A stretch of DNA of 64,000 nucleotides from assembly GCF_030345095.1 (NCBI RefSeq), contig NZ_CP128360.1:4340001-4404000 (forward strand), in the 5' to 3' direction. Shown one piece after another: positions 26,861 through 35,759 of the stretch (its first letter is position 1; every line of letters begins with the position of its first letter). Under the pieces are notes generated by a model. That model was not told the DNA's origin, did not search any database, and saw only the letters and a list, made by a program, of their open reading frames with translations. The stretch comes from Solwaraspora sp. WMMA2056 (lineage in GTDB: Bacteria > Actinomycetota > Actinomycetes > Mycobacteriales > Micromonosporaceae). A program made the translations under genes and the position numbers.

Positions 26861-28075
26861 TCAGGCCGGTGACCAGATGACCAGACCGAGGCACATCTCG
26901 TCGCTGGTCCCATCACCCCAGAGCACGTACCGGGCGGGCTGGTCGCGCAGTTGCGGCAGCCGGGCCCGCAGCGTGGCGTCGTGGGTGCAGGTCACCCGGT
27001 AGGTGTCGCCGGGGGAGACCGTCACCGGCTCCTCCAGCGGAACGATCGCCTGGTGGTCGAAGTCGTAGTTCGGTACGCCGAGCAGCGTCCGGGCCCGGTC
27101 GGTGCCCGGGTTCAGCTCGACGGTGATCGACCGCCCCAGCAGGTGCATGTGTCCGCCGAGGCCGTACACCGTGCCAGGATGACGTACCTGATGGTCGCAG
27201 CTGCCGGTGTCACCCGCCCTCGGTGCCTGGCCGGCGTTGCACCACGTGACCAGCTGCTCGGCGAACCCGCCGACCTCGGGTCCGAACCGCCGCTTCACGT
27301 CCGCCAGCGCAGCGGCCCGGTCGCACAGTGCGCCGGACTCGCCCGGCGCGCACGGCAGCTCTACCGGTGCCGGCAGCAGCTCCGTCTCCAGCGGCCGGAT
27401 GCCGTCGACGTCGTCGACGATGCGCATCCGGATCCCCGACTGGTCCGCTGCCTGCGGCTGTCCGTCGCTGGCGAGCAGGTTGTAGTGGATCTGCATGACC
27501 AGCTGGCTGCCGGCCGGCATCAGGTAGCCCAGGTCGGCGTCGAACAACGTCTCGTCGGTGCCGGGCGCCCAGGAGGCGACCCAGGCGGGGTTGCCGCCGA
27601 TGCCGGCGTCGCCGAAGCAGGTCCAGCCGGCTCCGGGCGACCGGTCGTCCGCCGCGCGGGCCGAGCCGACCTCTGCCGGTGACACCCGGAAGAAGATCGC
27701 GTGGTGGACGATGTCGAGATTGTCGGGCAGGAACTGGCTGCCGGTCAGCGCGACGTCTCCGGTCAGCCGCGGGTCGATGAGGAAGCAGCGGTACTCGTCG
27801 GTGCCGACGCCGCCGGGGGCGGCCGGGGTGTAGGCCTGCGGCATGGCGAGTTCGACGAACCGTTCGCCGTCGCGCAACGGCGCCGGGGACGGTACGGCGA
27901 CTCCGGAGTGCCGATGGTCGGGTGCCTGCTCCTGGCCCGCCGTCGCGGCCCCGGCCGGTTCCCGGTCGGCGGTGCCGCCCGTACCCGCGCAGGCGCTCGC
28001 CAGGGCCGCGACGACAGCGACCGCCGCGATCCGTGCGAACCCGCTCACCCGCCGTGCTCTCCGCCGCATGTCCAT
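26861..28075 (-). CDS. Copper type II ascorbate-dependent monooxygenase-like lipoprotein
   Basis: 404 aa. A signal peptide (RIAAVAVVAALASACAG) ends in a lipobox Cys near residue 29, so it should be anchored outside the membrane. The core resembles the two-domain PHM/DBM copper monooxygenase fold: VHHAIFFRVS (HH pair of the first copper), QIHYN, and GGHMHLLG (HxH of the second copper). Bacterial members have unknown substrates; hydroxylation of a peptide or small organic is expected. It stands alone, convergent with no neighbour, and a 299-nt gap separates it from the divergent phosphoketolase gene. Confidence 0.8.
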   Translation of the reverse strand: MDMRRRARRVSGFARIAAVAVVAALASACAGTGGTADREPAGAATAGQEQAPDHRHSGVAVPSPAPLRDGERFVELAMPQAYTPAAPGGVGTDEYRCFLIDPRLTGDVALTGSQFLPDNLDIVHHAIFFRVSPAEVGSARAADDRSPGAGWTCFGDAGIGGNPAWVASWAPGTDETLFDADLGYLMPAGSQLVMQIHYNLLASDGQPQAADQSGIRMRIVDDVDGIRPLETELLPAPVELPCAPGESGALCDRAAALADVKRRFGPEVGGFAEQLVTWCNAGQAPRAGDTGSCDHQVRHPGTVYGLGGHMHLLGRSITVELNPGTDRARTLLGVPNYDFDHQAIVPLEEPVTVSPGDTYRVTCTHDATLRARLPQLRDQPARYVLWGDGTSDEMCLGLVIWSPA

Positions 28076-28374
28076 CCCCCGATCTGTACGCCGAGTCGGG
28101 GTCGCCCCCGTGCCCGCTCATGCGGACCCTTCGATGGTCCACCGGGTCAGCGCGGACCAGCATCAGGGAAATACCCGGACAATGATGATCAATATCGTGA
28201 ACTGCGGGCCGTGCCGGCGGAGCCGACCGCGACCAGCTGTCTAGGGACCGACGGCGACCACCTGTCAAGGGGCGCAGTTCCCCAACTCTTCAGGTACTGG
28301 AGCCGCGAAAGATCACGCTCCGCGCCACTACGATCGAATCCGACGGTGTTACCCGACGAGGGAGGAATCCACTC
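28076..28374. other. Divergent intergenic region
   Basis: 299 nt between two divergent genes. It must contain promoters for both, but no consensus pair is convincing. GGAGGA lies 8 nt before the GTG at 28375. Confidence 0.5.
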
Positions 28375-30807
28375 GTGACTGCCCTGACCGAACCGCGCAC
28401 GCACGCCGTACCGGACGAGGAACTGCTGCGGGTCCTCGCCGCGCCCGACGACGTCGAGCTGGCGCAGCTGGACGCGTGGTGGCGGGCCAACAACTACCTA
28501 ACCGTGGGGCAGATCTACCTGCGCGGCAACCCGCTGCTGCGTGAGCCGCTGACGGCCGACCACATCAAGCCGCGGTTGCTGGGCCACTGGGGCACCAGCC
28601 CCGGCCTGTCGCTGATCTACGCCCACGTGTCCCGGCTGATCCGGCACACCGGGCAGCAGACGATCTACCTCACCGGCCCCGGTCACGGCGGCCCGGCGCT
28701 GGTCGCCGCCGGCTACCTCGAGGGCACGTACTCCGAGATCTACCCGGACGTCACCCTGGACGAGCCCGGCATGCTGCGGCTGTTCCGGCAGTTCTCCAGC
28801 CCGGGCGGCATCCCCAGCCACGTCTCCGTGACCACGCCCGGTTCGATCCACGAGGGCGGCGAGCTCGGCTACGTGCTGGTGCACGCCTTCGGTGCGGTGA
28901 TGGACAACCCCGACCTGCTGGCGATCGCCGTGGTCGGTGACGGCGAGGCCGAGACCGGGCCGCTGGAGGGCTCCTGGAAGGGCGTGTCGTTCATCAACCC
29001 CGCCCACGACGGCGCCGTACTGCCGATTCTGCACCTCAACGGCGCGAAGATCGCCGGTCCGACGGTGCTGGCCCGCAAGGAGCGCGGCGAGGTCCGTTCG
29101 CTGCTGGAAGGCCACGGGTACGAGGTCATCGAGGTCGAAGGTGACGACCTGCCCGGGATGCACTTCCGGTTCGCAGCCGCCCTCGCTGACGCCTGGGGCA
29201 AGATCCGGGCGATCCAGTCGGCGGCCCGTTCCGGCGACTGGGACGGCTCCCGCCCCCGCTGGCCGCTGATCATCCTGCGGTCGCCGAAGGGCTGGACCGG
29301 CCCGGAACAGGTCGACGGCATCACGGTCACCGGCACCTGGCGCTCCCACCAGGTGCCGCTGTCCGGTGTCCGCGACAACGCCGACCACCTGGCGATCCTG
29401 GAGACGTGGCTGCGTTCGTACCGGCCGGAGGAGCTGTTCGACGCCGACGGCGCGCCGACGCCGGTGGTCACCGGCGTCAACCCCGACGGCGACCTGCGGA
29501 TGAGCGCCAGCCCGCACGCCAACGGCGGCCTGCTGACCCGCGACCTGGACATGCCCGACTTCCGTGGGTACGCCGTCGACGTGCCGCAGCCGGCGCAGCT
29601 ACGCGCCGAGTCGACCCGCAAACTCGGCGAGCTGATGCGCGACATCTACACCCGCAACCCGGACCGGTTCCGGCTGTTCTGCCCGGACGAGACCAACAGC
29701 AACCGGCTCGGCGCGGTCTTCGAGGTCTCCGACCGGGGCTTCATGGAGCAGGTCTACCCGGAGGACACCGCGATCAGCCGCAACGGTCGGGTCATGGAGG
29801 TGCTCTCCGAGCACAACTGCCACGGCTGGCTGGAGGGCTACAACCTGACCGGCCGGTACGGCATGTTCGCCACCTACGAGGCGTTCGCCATGGTCAGCGC
29901 GTCGCAGACGGTGCAGCACGGCAAGTGGCTGCAGGAGGCGGCGCACCTGCCGTGGCGGGCGAAGGTGCCGAGCCTGAACATCCTGCTGACCTCGACCGCC
30001 TGGCGTAACGACCACAACGGCTTCTCCCACCAGGGGCCCGGCCTGATCCAGGTGGTGCTCAACCAGCGGGGCACCGTGTCGCGGGTCTACCTGCCGCCGG
30101 ACGCCAACTGCCTGCTGTCGGTCGCCGACCACTGCCTGCGGTCGAAGTCGTACGTCAACCTGATCGTCATCGACAAGCAGCCGCAGCTGCAGTGGCTGAC
30201 GATGGACCAGGCGATCGAGCACTGCGCCAAGGGCGCCGACATCTGGTCGTGGGCCGGCACCGACGACGGCGCGTCCGATCCCGACATCGTGCTCGCCTGC
30301 GCCGGTGACGTGGTCACCATGGAGACGGTGGCCGCCGCGCAGATCCTGCGCGAACGCCTGCCCGGCCTGAAGGTACGGGTGGTCAACGTCGTCAACCTGA
30401 TGACGCTGCCCCGGCCGAAGGACCACCCGCACGGGATGAGCGAAACGATGTTCACCGAGCTGTTCACCGACTCGGTCGACGTGGTGTTCGCCTTCCACGG
30501 CTACCCGGGCGCGATCCACCAGCTGGTGCACGGCCGCCCGGACGCTGACCGGTTCCGGGTCCGCGGCTTCATCGAGCAGGGCACCACGACCACCCCGTTC
30601 GACATGACGGTGCGCAACCGGGCGTCGCGTTACCACCTGGTGATGGACGCGATCAACAACGCCCGGCGGCTGCCGCGCGGTGCCGCCGACCTGAAGGCCT
30701 GGTGCGAGGCGAAGCTCGCCGAGCACGAGGCGTACGTGGTGGAGCACCTGGAGGACATGCCCGAGGTGCGGGACTGGTCGCTGGGCGACTGGGCCAAGCA
30801 GGGCTGA
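28375..30807 (+). CDS. xfp: Xylulose-5-phosphate/fructose-6-phosphate phosphoketolase
   Basis: 810 aa, the standard length. It splits xylulose 5-phosphate or fructose 6-phosphate with phosphate into acetyl phosphate plus glyceraldehyde 3-phosphate or erythrose 4-phosphate, using thiamine diphosphate. Seen: GHGGPALVAAGYLEG, TPGSIHEGGELGY, the TPP motif GDGEAETGPLEGSWK with its downstream Asn, and RYGMFATYEAF and NDHNGFSHQGPG in the second half. GGAGGA precedes the GTG start. A strong hairpin follows the stop. Confidence 0.97.
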   Translation: MTALTEPRTHAVPDEELLRVLAAPDDVELAQLDAWWRANNYLTVGQIYLRGNPLLREPLTADHIKPRLLGHWGTSPGLSLIYAHVSRLIRHTGQQTIYLTGPGHGGPALVAAGYLEGTYSEIYPDVTLDEPGMLRLFRQFSSPGGIPSHVSVTTPGSIHEGGELGYVLVHAFGAVMDNPDLLAIAVVGDGEAETGPLEGSWKGVSFINPAHDGAVLPILHLNGAKIAGPTVLARKERGEVRSLLEGHGYEVIEVEGDDLPGMHFRFAAALADAWGKIRAIQSAARSGDWDGSRPRWPLIILRSPKGWTGPEQVDGITVTGTWRSHQVPLSGVRDNADHLAILETWLRSYRPEELFDADGAPTPVVTGVNPDGDLRMSASPHANGGLLTRDLDMPDFRGYAVDVPQPAQLRAESTRKLGELMRDIYTRNPDRFRLFCPDETNSNRLGAVFEVSDRGFMEQVYPEDTAISRNGRVMEVLSEHNCHGWLEGYNLTGRYGMFATYEAFAMVSASQTVQHGKWLQEAAHLPWRAKVPSLNILLTSTAWRNDHNGFSHQGPGLIQVVLNQRGTVSRVYLPPDANCLLSVADHCLRSKSYVNLIVIDKQPQLQWLTMDQAIEHCAKGADIWSWAGTDDGASDPDIVLACAGDVVTMETVAAAQILRERLPGLKVRVVNVVNLMTLPRPKDHPHGMSETMFTELFTDSVDVVFAFHGYPGAIHQLVHGRPDADRFRVRGFIEQGTTTTPFDMTVRNRASRYHLVMDAINNARRLPRGAADLKAWCEAKLAEHEAYVVEHLEDMPEVRDWSLGDWAKQG

Positions 30808-30815
30808 TGAGCGCT

Positions 30816-30848
30816 TTGCCGGTCGACCGCTGCACGGTCGACCGGCAA
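30816..30848. terminator. Hairpin between convergent genes
   Basis: Arms TTGCCGGTCGACCG (30816-30829) and CGGTCGACCGGCAA (30835-30848), loop CTGCA: a perfect 14-bp stem between the convergent phosphoketolase and membrane-protein genes. It lacks a T-run, as is usual in actinomycetes. Likely bidirectional. Confidence 0.8.
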
Positions 30849-30858
30849 GCCCTGTCAG

Positions 30859-33216
30859 TCACGCTGCGGTTGGTGGATCCTGCTCATCGGGCGCTTCCCG
30901 CCACGGCGCGGGCGTATCCACCACGGACTGATCCTGAGCGGACGCTGCCGGCAGCTCCGGCGCCTCGTTTCCGCGGTCGAGCGGCAGCGGCCAGGGGGAG
31001 GGCACATCGTCAGTGCCGAACACCCGCTTCCTCCGACGCAGTCGCTGTCTGGCGATCCACTCGGTGCCGTCGACGACCACGGAGGTGAGAATGTGCGCGG
31101 CGAGCTTGACCCCGGTGGTCTCGAGCGCGCGCTGGGAGGCCATGTGTTTCGGCTCCGACCCGTCCTGCAGGTCGTCGAAGCTGTCCAGCTCGATTTCTAT
31201 CCGACTTCCGGAGCGCAGGTGGATTTCGAACTTCCAGTAGAGGATGTAGGACGCGGAGCGCGTGGACGGCAGCGCGACCTCGGTCAGGAGTCCGGCGTGA
31301 CCGGTACCGGCCTGGCTCTCGTGACCCGGGTGTGGCTCCACTTGCGGCGCCGTCGTCTTGATACTGACCTTGGTGAGCTTGATGTCCACCGCCGCCCCGT
31401 AGGGCATGGCGTGCTCAGATTCGTCATGGAAATCCCCGGTGGTGAAGTCGAGGAGCGTCTGGAACTGTCGCAGTCCAGTGCGGGTCAACAGGAAGATCGT
31501 CAGTAGGTATCGGTCGTAGCGGATGGGACCGTACAGGGTCCGAGCGCGCCGCGCCCCGTCCCCTTTCGTCGCCATCTCGACAGCGTGAATCACCGTGTGT
31601 GGCCTCAGATCATGATCTTCCATGATGTCCGCGGTGAACGTGTCGATGTCGTCGGCCAGCCAGGAGGCCATCTCCTCGTCGGTCGGCCGGTCCGCAAGCA
31701 CCGCGCACCAGCGGTCCCACTCCTTGCGCTCGCTAGCGAGACGAGTTGTCAGCCACCGCGTCACCACCCGGTGAGTCGACCGCTCGGCCAACCGTATGAC
31801 GACCGGACGCCAGAGCGTCGCGAGACCGCCGGCGGCTACCACCGCCGGGAGCAGCGAGGACGCGGACTCGATCGGAAGGAATCCAATGATCAACCCGATC
31901 CCGGCGCAGGTGAGCAGGAGGATCCCGATTCGTCCTGACGTCTTCAGGAAGGGGCGCCGGCGATACCGCCTCTCGTACCCGCGTAGCCGGTAGTTCCGCC
32001 AGAGTTCGAGGGTCCGCCGAGCATGCCATCGGATGAGCCACCGTACCCGTCCGAGCCTGACGTCTTCTTCGTCGTACTCTGCGAGAATCTCCCAGGCGAG
32101 GCTGCGCCGGAGGTCGGCGGTCACCAGGTCCCAGATCGGGTCGGGAGTCGGCGGGTCGCCGCCGAGGATCGCGTCGACCTTTGCGAGGATCGCGTCGACC
32201 TTTGCGAGGATCTTCCAGGCGAGGCTGCGCTGGAGGTCGGCGGTCACCAGGTCCCAGATCGGGTCGGGATCCTGCGCGACGTCGCCGAAGATCTCGTCGA
32301 CCATCTGCTGTACCTGTTCCCGCCTTTCGGCGGACACCGCTTCCGACGGCGGTGCGGCGCGTCGCCGGAAGTAGCGCAGCAGCATCGCATCGCGGTGGCG
32401 TCGCCACCCAGCGGCGACACCGAGCAGAAGGCCGGCGACCGCACAGCCGAGGAACGCCAGCAGCACGTCACGATCGCCACTGGTGTCGATCGTGCGCGCG
32501 AGGTGGCCCAGGCCGGCCAGCACCGCCAGCGTGCCGGCGAGGAGACGGACCCGCGAGAACCACGACAGCCTCGGCAGCGGGCGACGCAGGTCCGCAGGCG
32601 GGGCGGGATCCGGTTCGAAGAACCTCCATGCCCGCTGCTCGCGGTCCGGGATCGCATCGACTCGGCGGTTCCTGGTCGTCTCGATGTGCAGGTCGAAGAC
32701 GGCATCCTTGATCGGCTCCGCCAGCAACACATCCAGGAGGCGCCGATGCTTCGGTGGTAGAGCCATGTACGCCGTTGCCATGGCGGTCAGGTTGTCGTTC
32801 GTGAGTTCGTCCTCCGGCTGGTCGGCGAGGAAGACCAGCAGCAGGAGGTTGCGTAGTTTGTCGACGTCGGCCGGGTCGACGTCGGCTCCGGGGCGGGTGA
32901 TCACCCGACTGGAGGTGTCGAGCGCCTGTCGGTGCCGGTCGTTGAGCTCGCTGAGGAGCCGATCGCTGAGCGAGGCCACGAGATAGTGGTAGAGAACATC
33001 CGGACGCTCGCCGAGTGGTGACTTGACCACCTCGGTCAGCAGCTCCTCGGCGAACCGCGCCATTCCGCCTTCGAGCCGCCGTACCGCGACCTCGTACTTC
33101 TTCTCGGGTGTCGCATCCTCGGCGGCGTAGTAGATCTTGACGTCACCGAGGATGGTGCCGTTCTGTCCGACGATGGGGGAGTTGGGGCCGGAGGTGCTGG
33201 CATGGTTCTCGCTCAC
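30859..33216 (-). CDS. Four-TM protein with N-terminal amyloid-like signalling motif (unknown, putative conflict protein)
   Basis: 785 aa, no family recognised. Residues 12-30 read NSPIVGQNGTILGDVKIYY. The same pattern ends the protein encoded just upstream, and it resembles the short RHIM/BASS-type amyloid motifs that pair effectors with sensors in actinobacteria. Residues 40-200 look helical. TM segments are at about 223-241, 250-270, 429-448 and 453-468. Between the pairs lies an internal duplication (DPIWDLVTADL at 319-329 and again at 360-370). The C-terminal 300 residues are probably cytoplasmic. GTG start overlapping the upstream stop (GTGA). Membrane disruption or anchoring is conceivable; no activity can be assigned. 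Confidence 0.8.
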   Translation of the reverse strand: MSENHASTSGPNSPIVGQNGTILGDVKIYYAAEDATPEKKYEVAVRRLEGGMARFAEELLTEVVKSPLGERPDVLYHYLVASLSDRLLSELNDRHRQALDTSSRVITRPGADVDPADVDKLRNLLLLVFLADQPEDELTNDNLTAMATAYMALPPKHRRLLDVLLAEPIKDAVFDLHIETTRNRRVDAIPDREQRAWRFFEPDPAPPADLRRPLPRLSWFSRVRLLAGTLAVLAGLGHLARTIDTSGDRDVLLAFLGCAVAGLLLGVAAGWRRHRDAMLLRYFRRRAAPPSEAVSAERREQVQQMVDEIFGDVAQDPDPIWDLVTADLQRSLAWKILAKVDAILAKVDAILGGDPPTPDPIWDLVTADLRRSLAWEILAEYDEEDVRLGRVRWLIRWHARRTLELWRNYRLRGYERRYRRRPFLKTSGRIGILLLTCAGIGLIIGFLPIESASSLLPAVVAAGGLATLWRPVVIRLAERSTHRVVTRWLTTRLASERKEWDRWCAVLADRPTDEEMASWLADDIDTFTADIMEDHDLRPHTVIHAVEMATKGDGARRARTLYGPIRYDRYLLTIFLLTRTGLRQFQTLLDFTTGDFHDESEHAMPYGAAVDIKLTKVSIKTTAPQVEPHPGHESQAGTGHAGLLTEVALPSTRSASYILYWKFEIHLRSGSRIEIELDSFDDLQDGSEPKHMASQRALETTGVKLAAHILTSVVVDGTEWIARQRLRRRKRVFGTDDVPSPWPLPLDRGNEAPELPAASAQDQSVVDTPAPWREAPDEQDPPTAA

Positions 33217-34100
33217 GACTCCTCCGCTCCGTAGCTGAAGGTCACGCCACCTTGGATGGTCCCGCCCTGCCCGACGACCGGAGAGTTCCGCCCTGTGGTG
33301 CGCGCGACGTTTCGTCGATCTCCACCGTCGGCGGTTGAAGCGACTGGCGGATCGTCCGCCGCACGATCACCTGGGTCCAATCTCGCGGCGAGTGTCAAAG
33401 CGAACATCGCGGCGTGCGCGGCCGCGACTGGTTGCCATCCTTCGGCGTCCGTTCGGTCCTTGCCGCTTGCATGGTCGCTGATGCCGCGAATGGTCGCGGT
33501 CGGTACCGCCCGGTTCACGTGACCGGCGTGAGCTACCCCCGCGCTCTCCATGTCGACCGCGACCGCGTCGGCGTAGTGCCGGTGCAGAAGATCGGCCTCG
33601 GGCACGTCTTGGCCGTTCACCACCACCTCGCCGGCGGCGATGGGTTCGAAGTGGACCCGGGCGCGGTGTTGCTGATCGGTGTTCCACCGGCCTTCGTTGG
33701 CGAGGTGTCGAGCGGCCTGGTCGATCTCGTGCGGGATGGGCCAGGCCTGGGGGTAGCTGCGGAATCCCGTCTCCTCGCTGCGTCCAGCGTGGTAGCCGTA
33801 CACCTTGGTGGCGACCACGACGTCGCCGAGTGCGAGCCAGTCGCGCAGGCCGCCCGCCACCCCGACGAACAGGACGGCAGCGGGCTTGTAGTGGTTGATG
33901 GCCCGTTCGGCGATCAGGCTGGCGGCCGGGTTGCCCCGGTCCGCGAGCGCCAGCGCGATCCGCGCGGATCGTCCGGGCGCGTCACCGACGGTGCCCACCT
34001 CGAAGTGGGTGCCGGCCGGATGGAGTTCGGTCTTGAGGTTCCGCAGCCGCTTCCGTACCTCTTGACGCTCCACTTCGAGCGCCACCAGGACGACGATCAT
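33213..34100 (-). CDS. PNP/UDP-phosphorylase-like nucleosidase with C-terminal amyloid-like motif
   Basis: 295 aa. Residues 1-240 form a nucleoside phosphorylase/MTA-SAH nucleosidase-like domain: FVGVAGGLRDWLALGDVVVA (78-97), nucleoside-binding DMESAG (183-188), and catalytic-type Asp in RGISDHASGKD (205-215). After a 30-residue linker comes NSPVVGQGGTIQGGVTFSY (272-290), nearly the same as the N-terminal motif of the next protein. PNP_UDP domains are known as effectors or sensors in NLR-like bacterial and fungal immune proteins, where such motifs pass signals. The genes overlap by 4 nt. I infer a two-gene conflict module that cleaves a nucleoside or nucleotide when triggered. Confidence 0.88.
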   Translation of the reverse strand: MIVVLVALEVERQEVRKRLRNLKTELHPAGTHFEVGTVGDAPGRSARIALALADRGNPAASLIAERAINHYKPAAVLFVGVAGGLRDWLALGDVVVATKVYGYHAGRSEETGFRSYPQAWPIPHEIDQAARHLANEGRWNTDQQHRARVHFEPIAAGEVVVNGQDVPEADLLHRHYADAVAVDMESAGVAHAGHVNRAVPTATIRGISDHASGKDRTDAEGWQPVAAAHAAMFALTLAARLDPGDRAADDPPVASTADGGDRRNVARTTGRNSPVVGQGGTIQGGVTFSYGAEES

Positions 34101-34265
34101 CTGTTCCTCACCTGCCCTCGTCCGTGAGTCCTTGGTCGGGTCGTGTGCTGATGACGTCGATCCGCGCGCCGAGGTGGGACTGGTTCCGCCCGGTTCGGCA
34201 GGGCTGGACCACTTACCGTCAGAGTGACCATTGCAGAGTGTCAGCGTAGGTTGCGCGAGGTGCTA

Positions 34266-34280
34266 TGGTCAAGGTGACCA
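34266..34280 (+). promoter_or_regulatory. Inverted repeat upstream of the NUDIX/NrtR-like gene
   Basis: TGGTCA-AGG-TGACCA is a perfect 6-bp inverted repeat, ending next to the ribosome binding site. It overlaps a possible -10 (TATGGT, 34264-34269). The downstream protein has an NrtR-like DNA-binding tail, so autoregulation is plausible. Confidence 0.55.
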
Positions 34281-34287
34281 AAAGGAG

Positions 34288-35019
34288 ATGTCTGCTGTGG
34301 ATAAAGCTGAGGACTGGACCATCCCGTTGGTCGCCGTGACGGTCGACCTGGCGATCTTCACTGTCCTTGAGGAACGCTTCGTGGTCCTTCTGGTGGAGCG
34401 CGGCGTCCAACCGGACGTCGGTCTCCTCGCGCTGCCCGGCGGCTTCCTGTCCACGACGGAGGAGGACCTGACTCTCGCGGCCAGCAGAGAGCTCGCCGAG
34501 GAGACCGGACTGGACCCCGCCACAGTGCACCTGGAGCAGCTGGCGACCTATGGCAGCCCCAACCGGGACCCCCGTCAGCGGGTGGTGACAGTTTGCTATC
34601 TCGCTCTGGTGCCGAGTCCGCAGTCACCTGCGGCGGGTGGCGACGCGCGCAAGGCCGGCTGGTACCCGGTGGACGAGGTCCTCGCCACGGCGGACACCCT
34701 CGCCTTCGACCACGGCACGATCCTGGCCGACGCTGTCGAGCGGGCCCGGAGCAAGCTCGAATACACCACCGTCGCCACGTCGTTCTGCGGGCCGGACTTC
34801 ACCATCTCCGAGCTGCGCCGGGTTTACGAGATCGTCTGGGGACGCAAGCTCGATCCCCGCAACTTCCAACGGAAGATTCTCAACGTGCCGGACTTCGTCG
34901 AGGCAACTGGTGAAAAGGTCCTCCGCAACGGTGGCCGGCCGGCAGCACTCTACCGACCCGGACCTGCGCAGCTCATTCAGCTGCCGATCCTGCGTACGCG
35001 CGCCGAGCTGCACACCTGA
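34288..35019 (+). CDS. NUDIX hydrolase with C-terminal winged-helix domain (NrtR-like)
   Basis: 243 aa. The NUDIX box is GFLSTTEEDLTLAASREL followed by AEETGL, one residue longer than the strict consensus but with all acidic residues. The second half (FTISELRRVYEIVWGRKLDPRNFQRKIL) is the winged helix of the NrtR group, which sense ADP-ribose or related NAD metabolites. AAAGGAG is only 1 nt from the ATG at 34288 but 9 nt from an in-frame GTG at 34297, so the true start may be 34297. Divergent from the nucleosidase effector; NAD/ADP-ribose sensing beside it may be meaningful. Confidence 0.88.
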   Translation: MSAVDKAEDWTIPLVAVTVDLAIFTVLEERFVVLLVERGVQPDVGLLALPGGFLSTTEEDLTLAASRELAEETGLDPATVHLEQLATYGSPNRDPRQRVVTVCYLALVPSPQSPAAGGDARKAGWYPVDEVLATADTLAFDHGTILADAVERARSKLEYTTVATSFCGPDFTISELRRVYEIVWGRKLDPRNFQRKILNVPDFVEATGEKVLRNGGRPAALYRPGPAQLIQLPILRTRAELHT

Positions 35020-35074
35020 TCATGCGGATCGGTGTGCGACCGAAGTTGGACCCGACTCCCGCGAGGAGGACCGA

Positions 35075-35605
35075 ATGTCCGTCGAACCGGCGAATGACCT
35101 GTTCCTGATCGAGTACGAGCAACTCAAGGCCGAGCAGCGCGCGAGAATCGGCCTCCGGGACAACCTGATCTACGTGACCCTCGCCGCTTACGCCGCCATA
35201 GCGGCGGCGGCGCTGACCGTCAAGGGCCAGGCCCATCTGCTGCTCGTCGTACCGTTCGCCGCGACGCTGCTGGGCTGGACGCACCTGGCCAACGACGAGA
35301 AGATCTCGTCGTTGGGCAGGTACGTCAGGTCTCATCTGGCACCGAGGCTGGAATCGTTGCGGCCGGACGCCACCCCGGTGTTCGCCTGGGAGGCCGAACA
35401 TCGTACGGGGCGTGGCAGAACGACGCGAAAGCTCCTTCAGCTCGCCGTCGACCTGGCGACTTTCAACCTCCCCGCCCTTGTCACCCTGGCCATCTACTGG
35501 GCCGACCGGCCGCTCCACGGTCCGCTGCTCGCGTTGTCGGTGGTGGAACTCGTCGCGACGGTCGTGCTTGCCTGGCAACGGATCACTCAGGCTGATCTGC
35601 GATGA
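35075..35605 (+). CDS. Small integral membrane protein, unknown
   Basis: 176 aa. The N-terminus DLFLIEYEQLKAEQRARIG is an amphipathic charged helix. It is followed by TMs at about residues 30-47 and 50-67, and a second pair near the C-terminus (about 120-140 and 145-165). AGGAGGA lies before the ATG. It follows the NUDIX gene by 55 nt on the same strand and is probably co-transcribed. No enzymatic motif is visible. Its small helix-TM architecture recalls membrane effectors of conflict systems, but that is only a resemblance. Confidence 0.7.
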   Translation: MSVEPANDLFLIEYEQLKAEQRARIGLRDNLIYVTLAAYAAIAAAALTVKGQAHLLLVVPFAATLLGWTHLANDEKISSLGRYVRSHLAPRLESLRPDATPVFAWEAEHRTGRGRTTRKLLQLAVDLATFNLPALVTLAIYWADRPLHGPLLALSVVELVATVVLAWQRITQADLR

Positions 35606-35759
35606 CCTGCCCGCCGTACCACGTCACGCCGAACTCCCCACCCACCACATCGCGCCGATCGGTGCCCGGCCGGGCGACGGCGCACCGGCGAAGGCCGCGC
35701 ATCCCGCGCATCCCGCGACGGGATCGAGGTCACCGGCGCCGGCGGATAGGCTGACCGGC

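Noticed and set aside
26631-27002. Open frame beginning MSEGGLEPPRPIRALAPQ
   Set aside because: This is the tRNA-Leu region translated on the opposite strand, a common false gene next to tRNAs.
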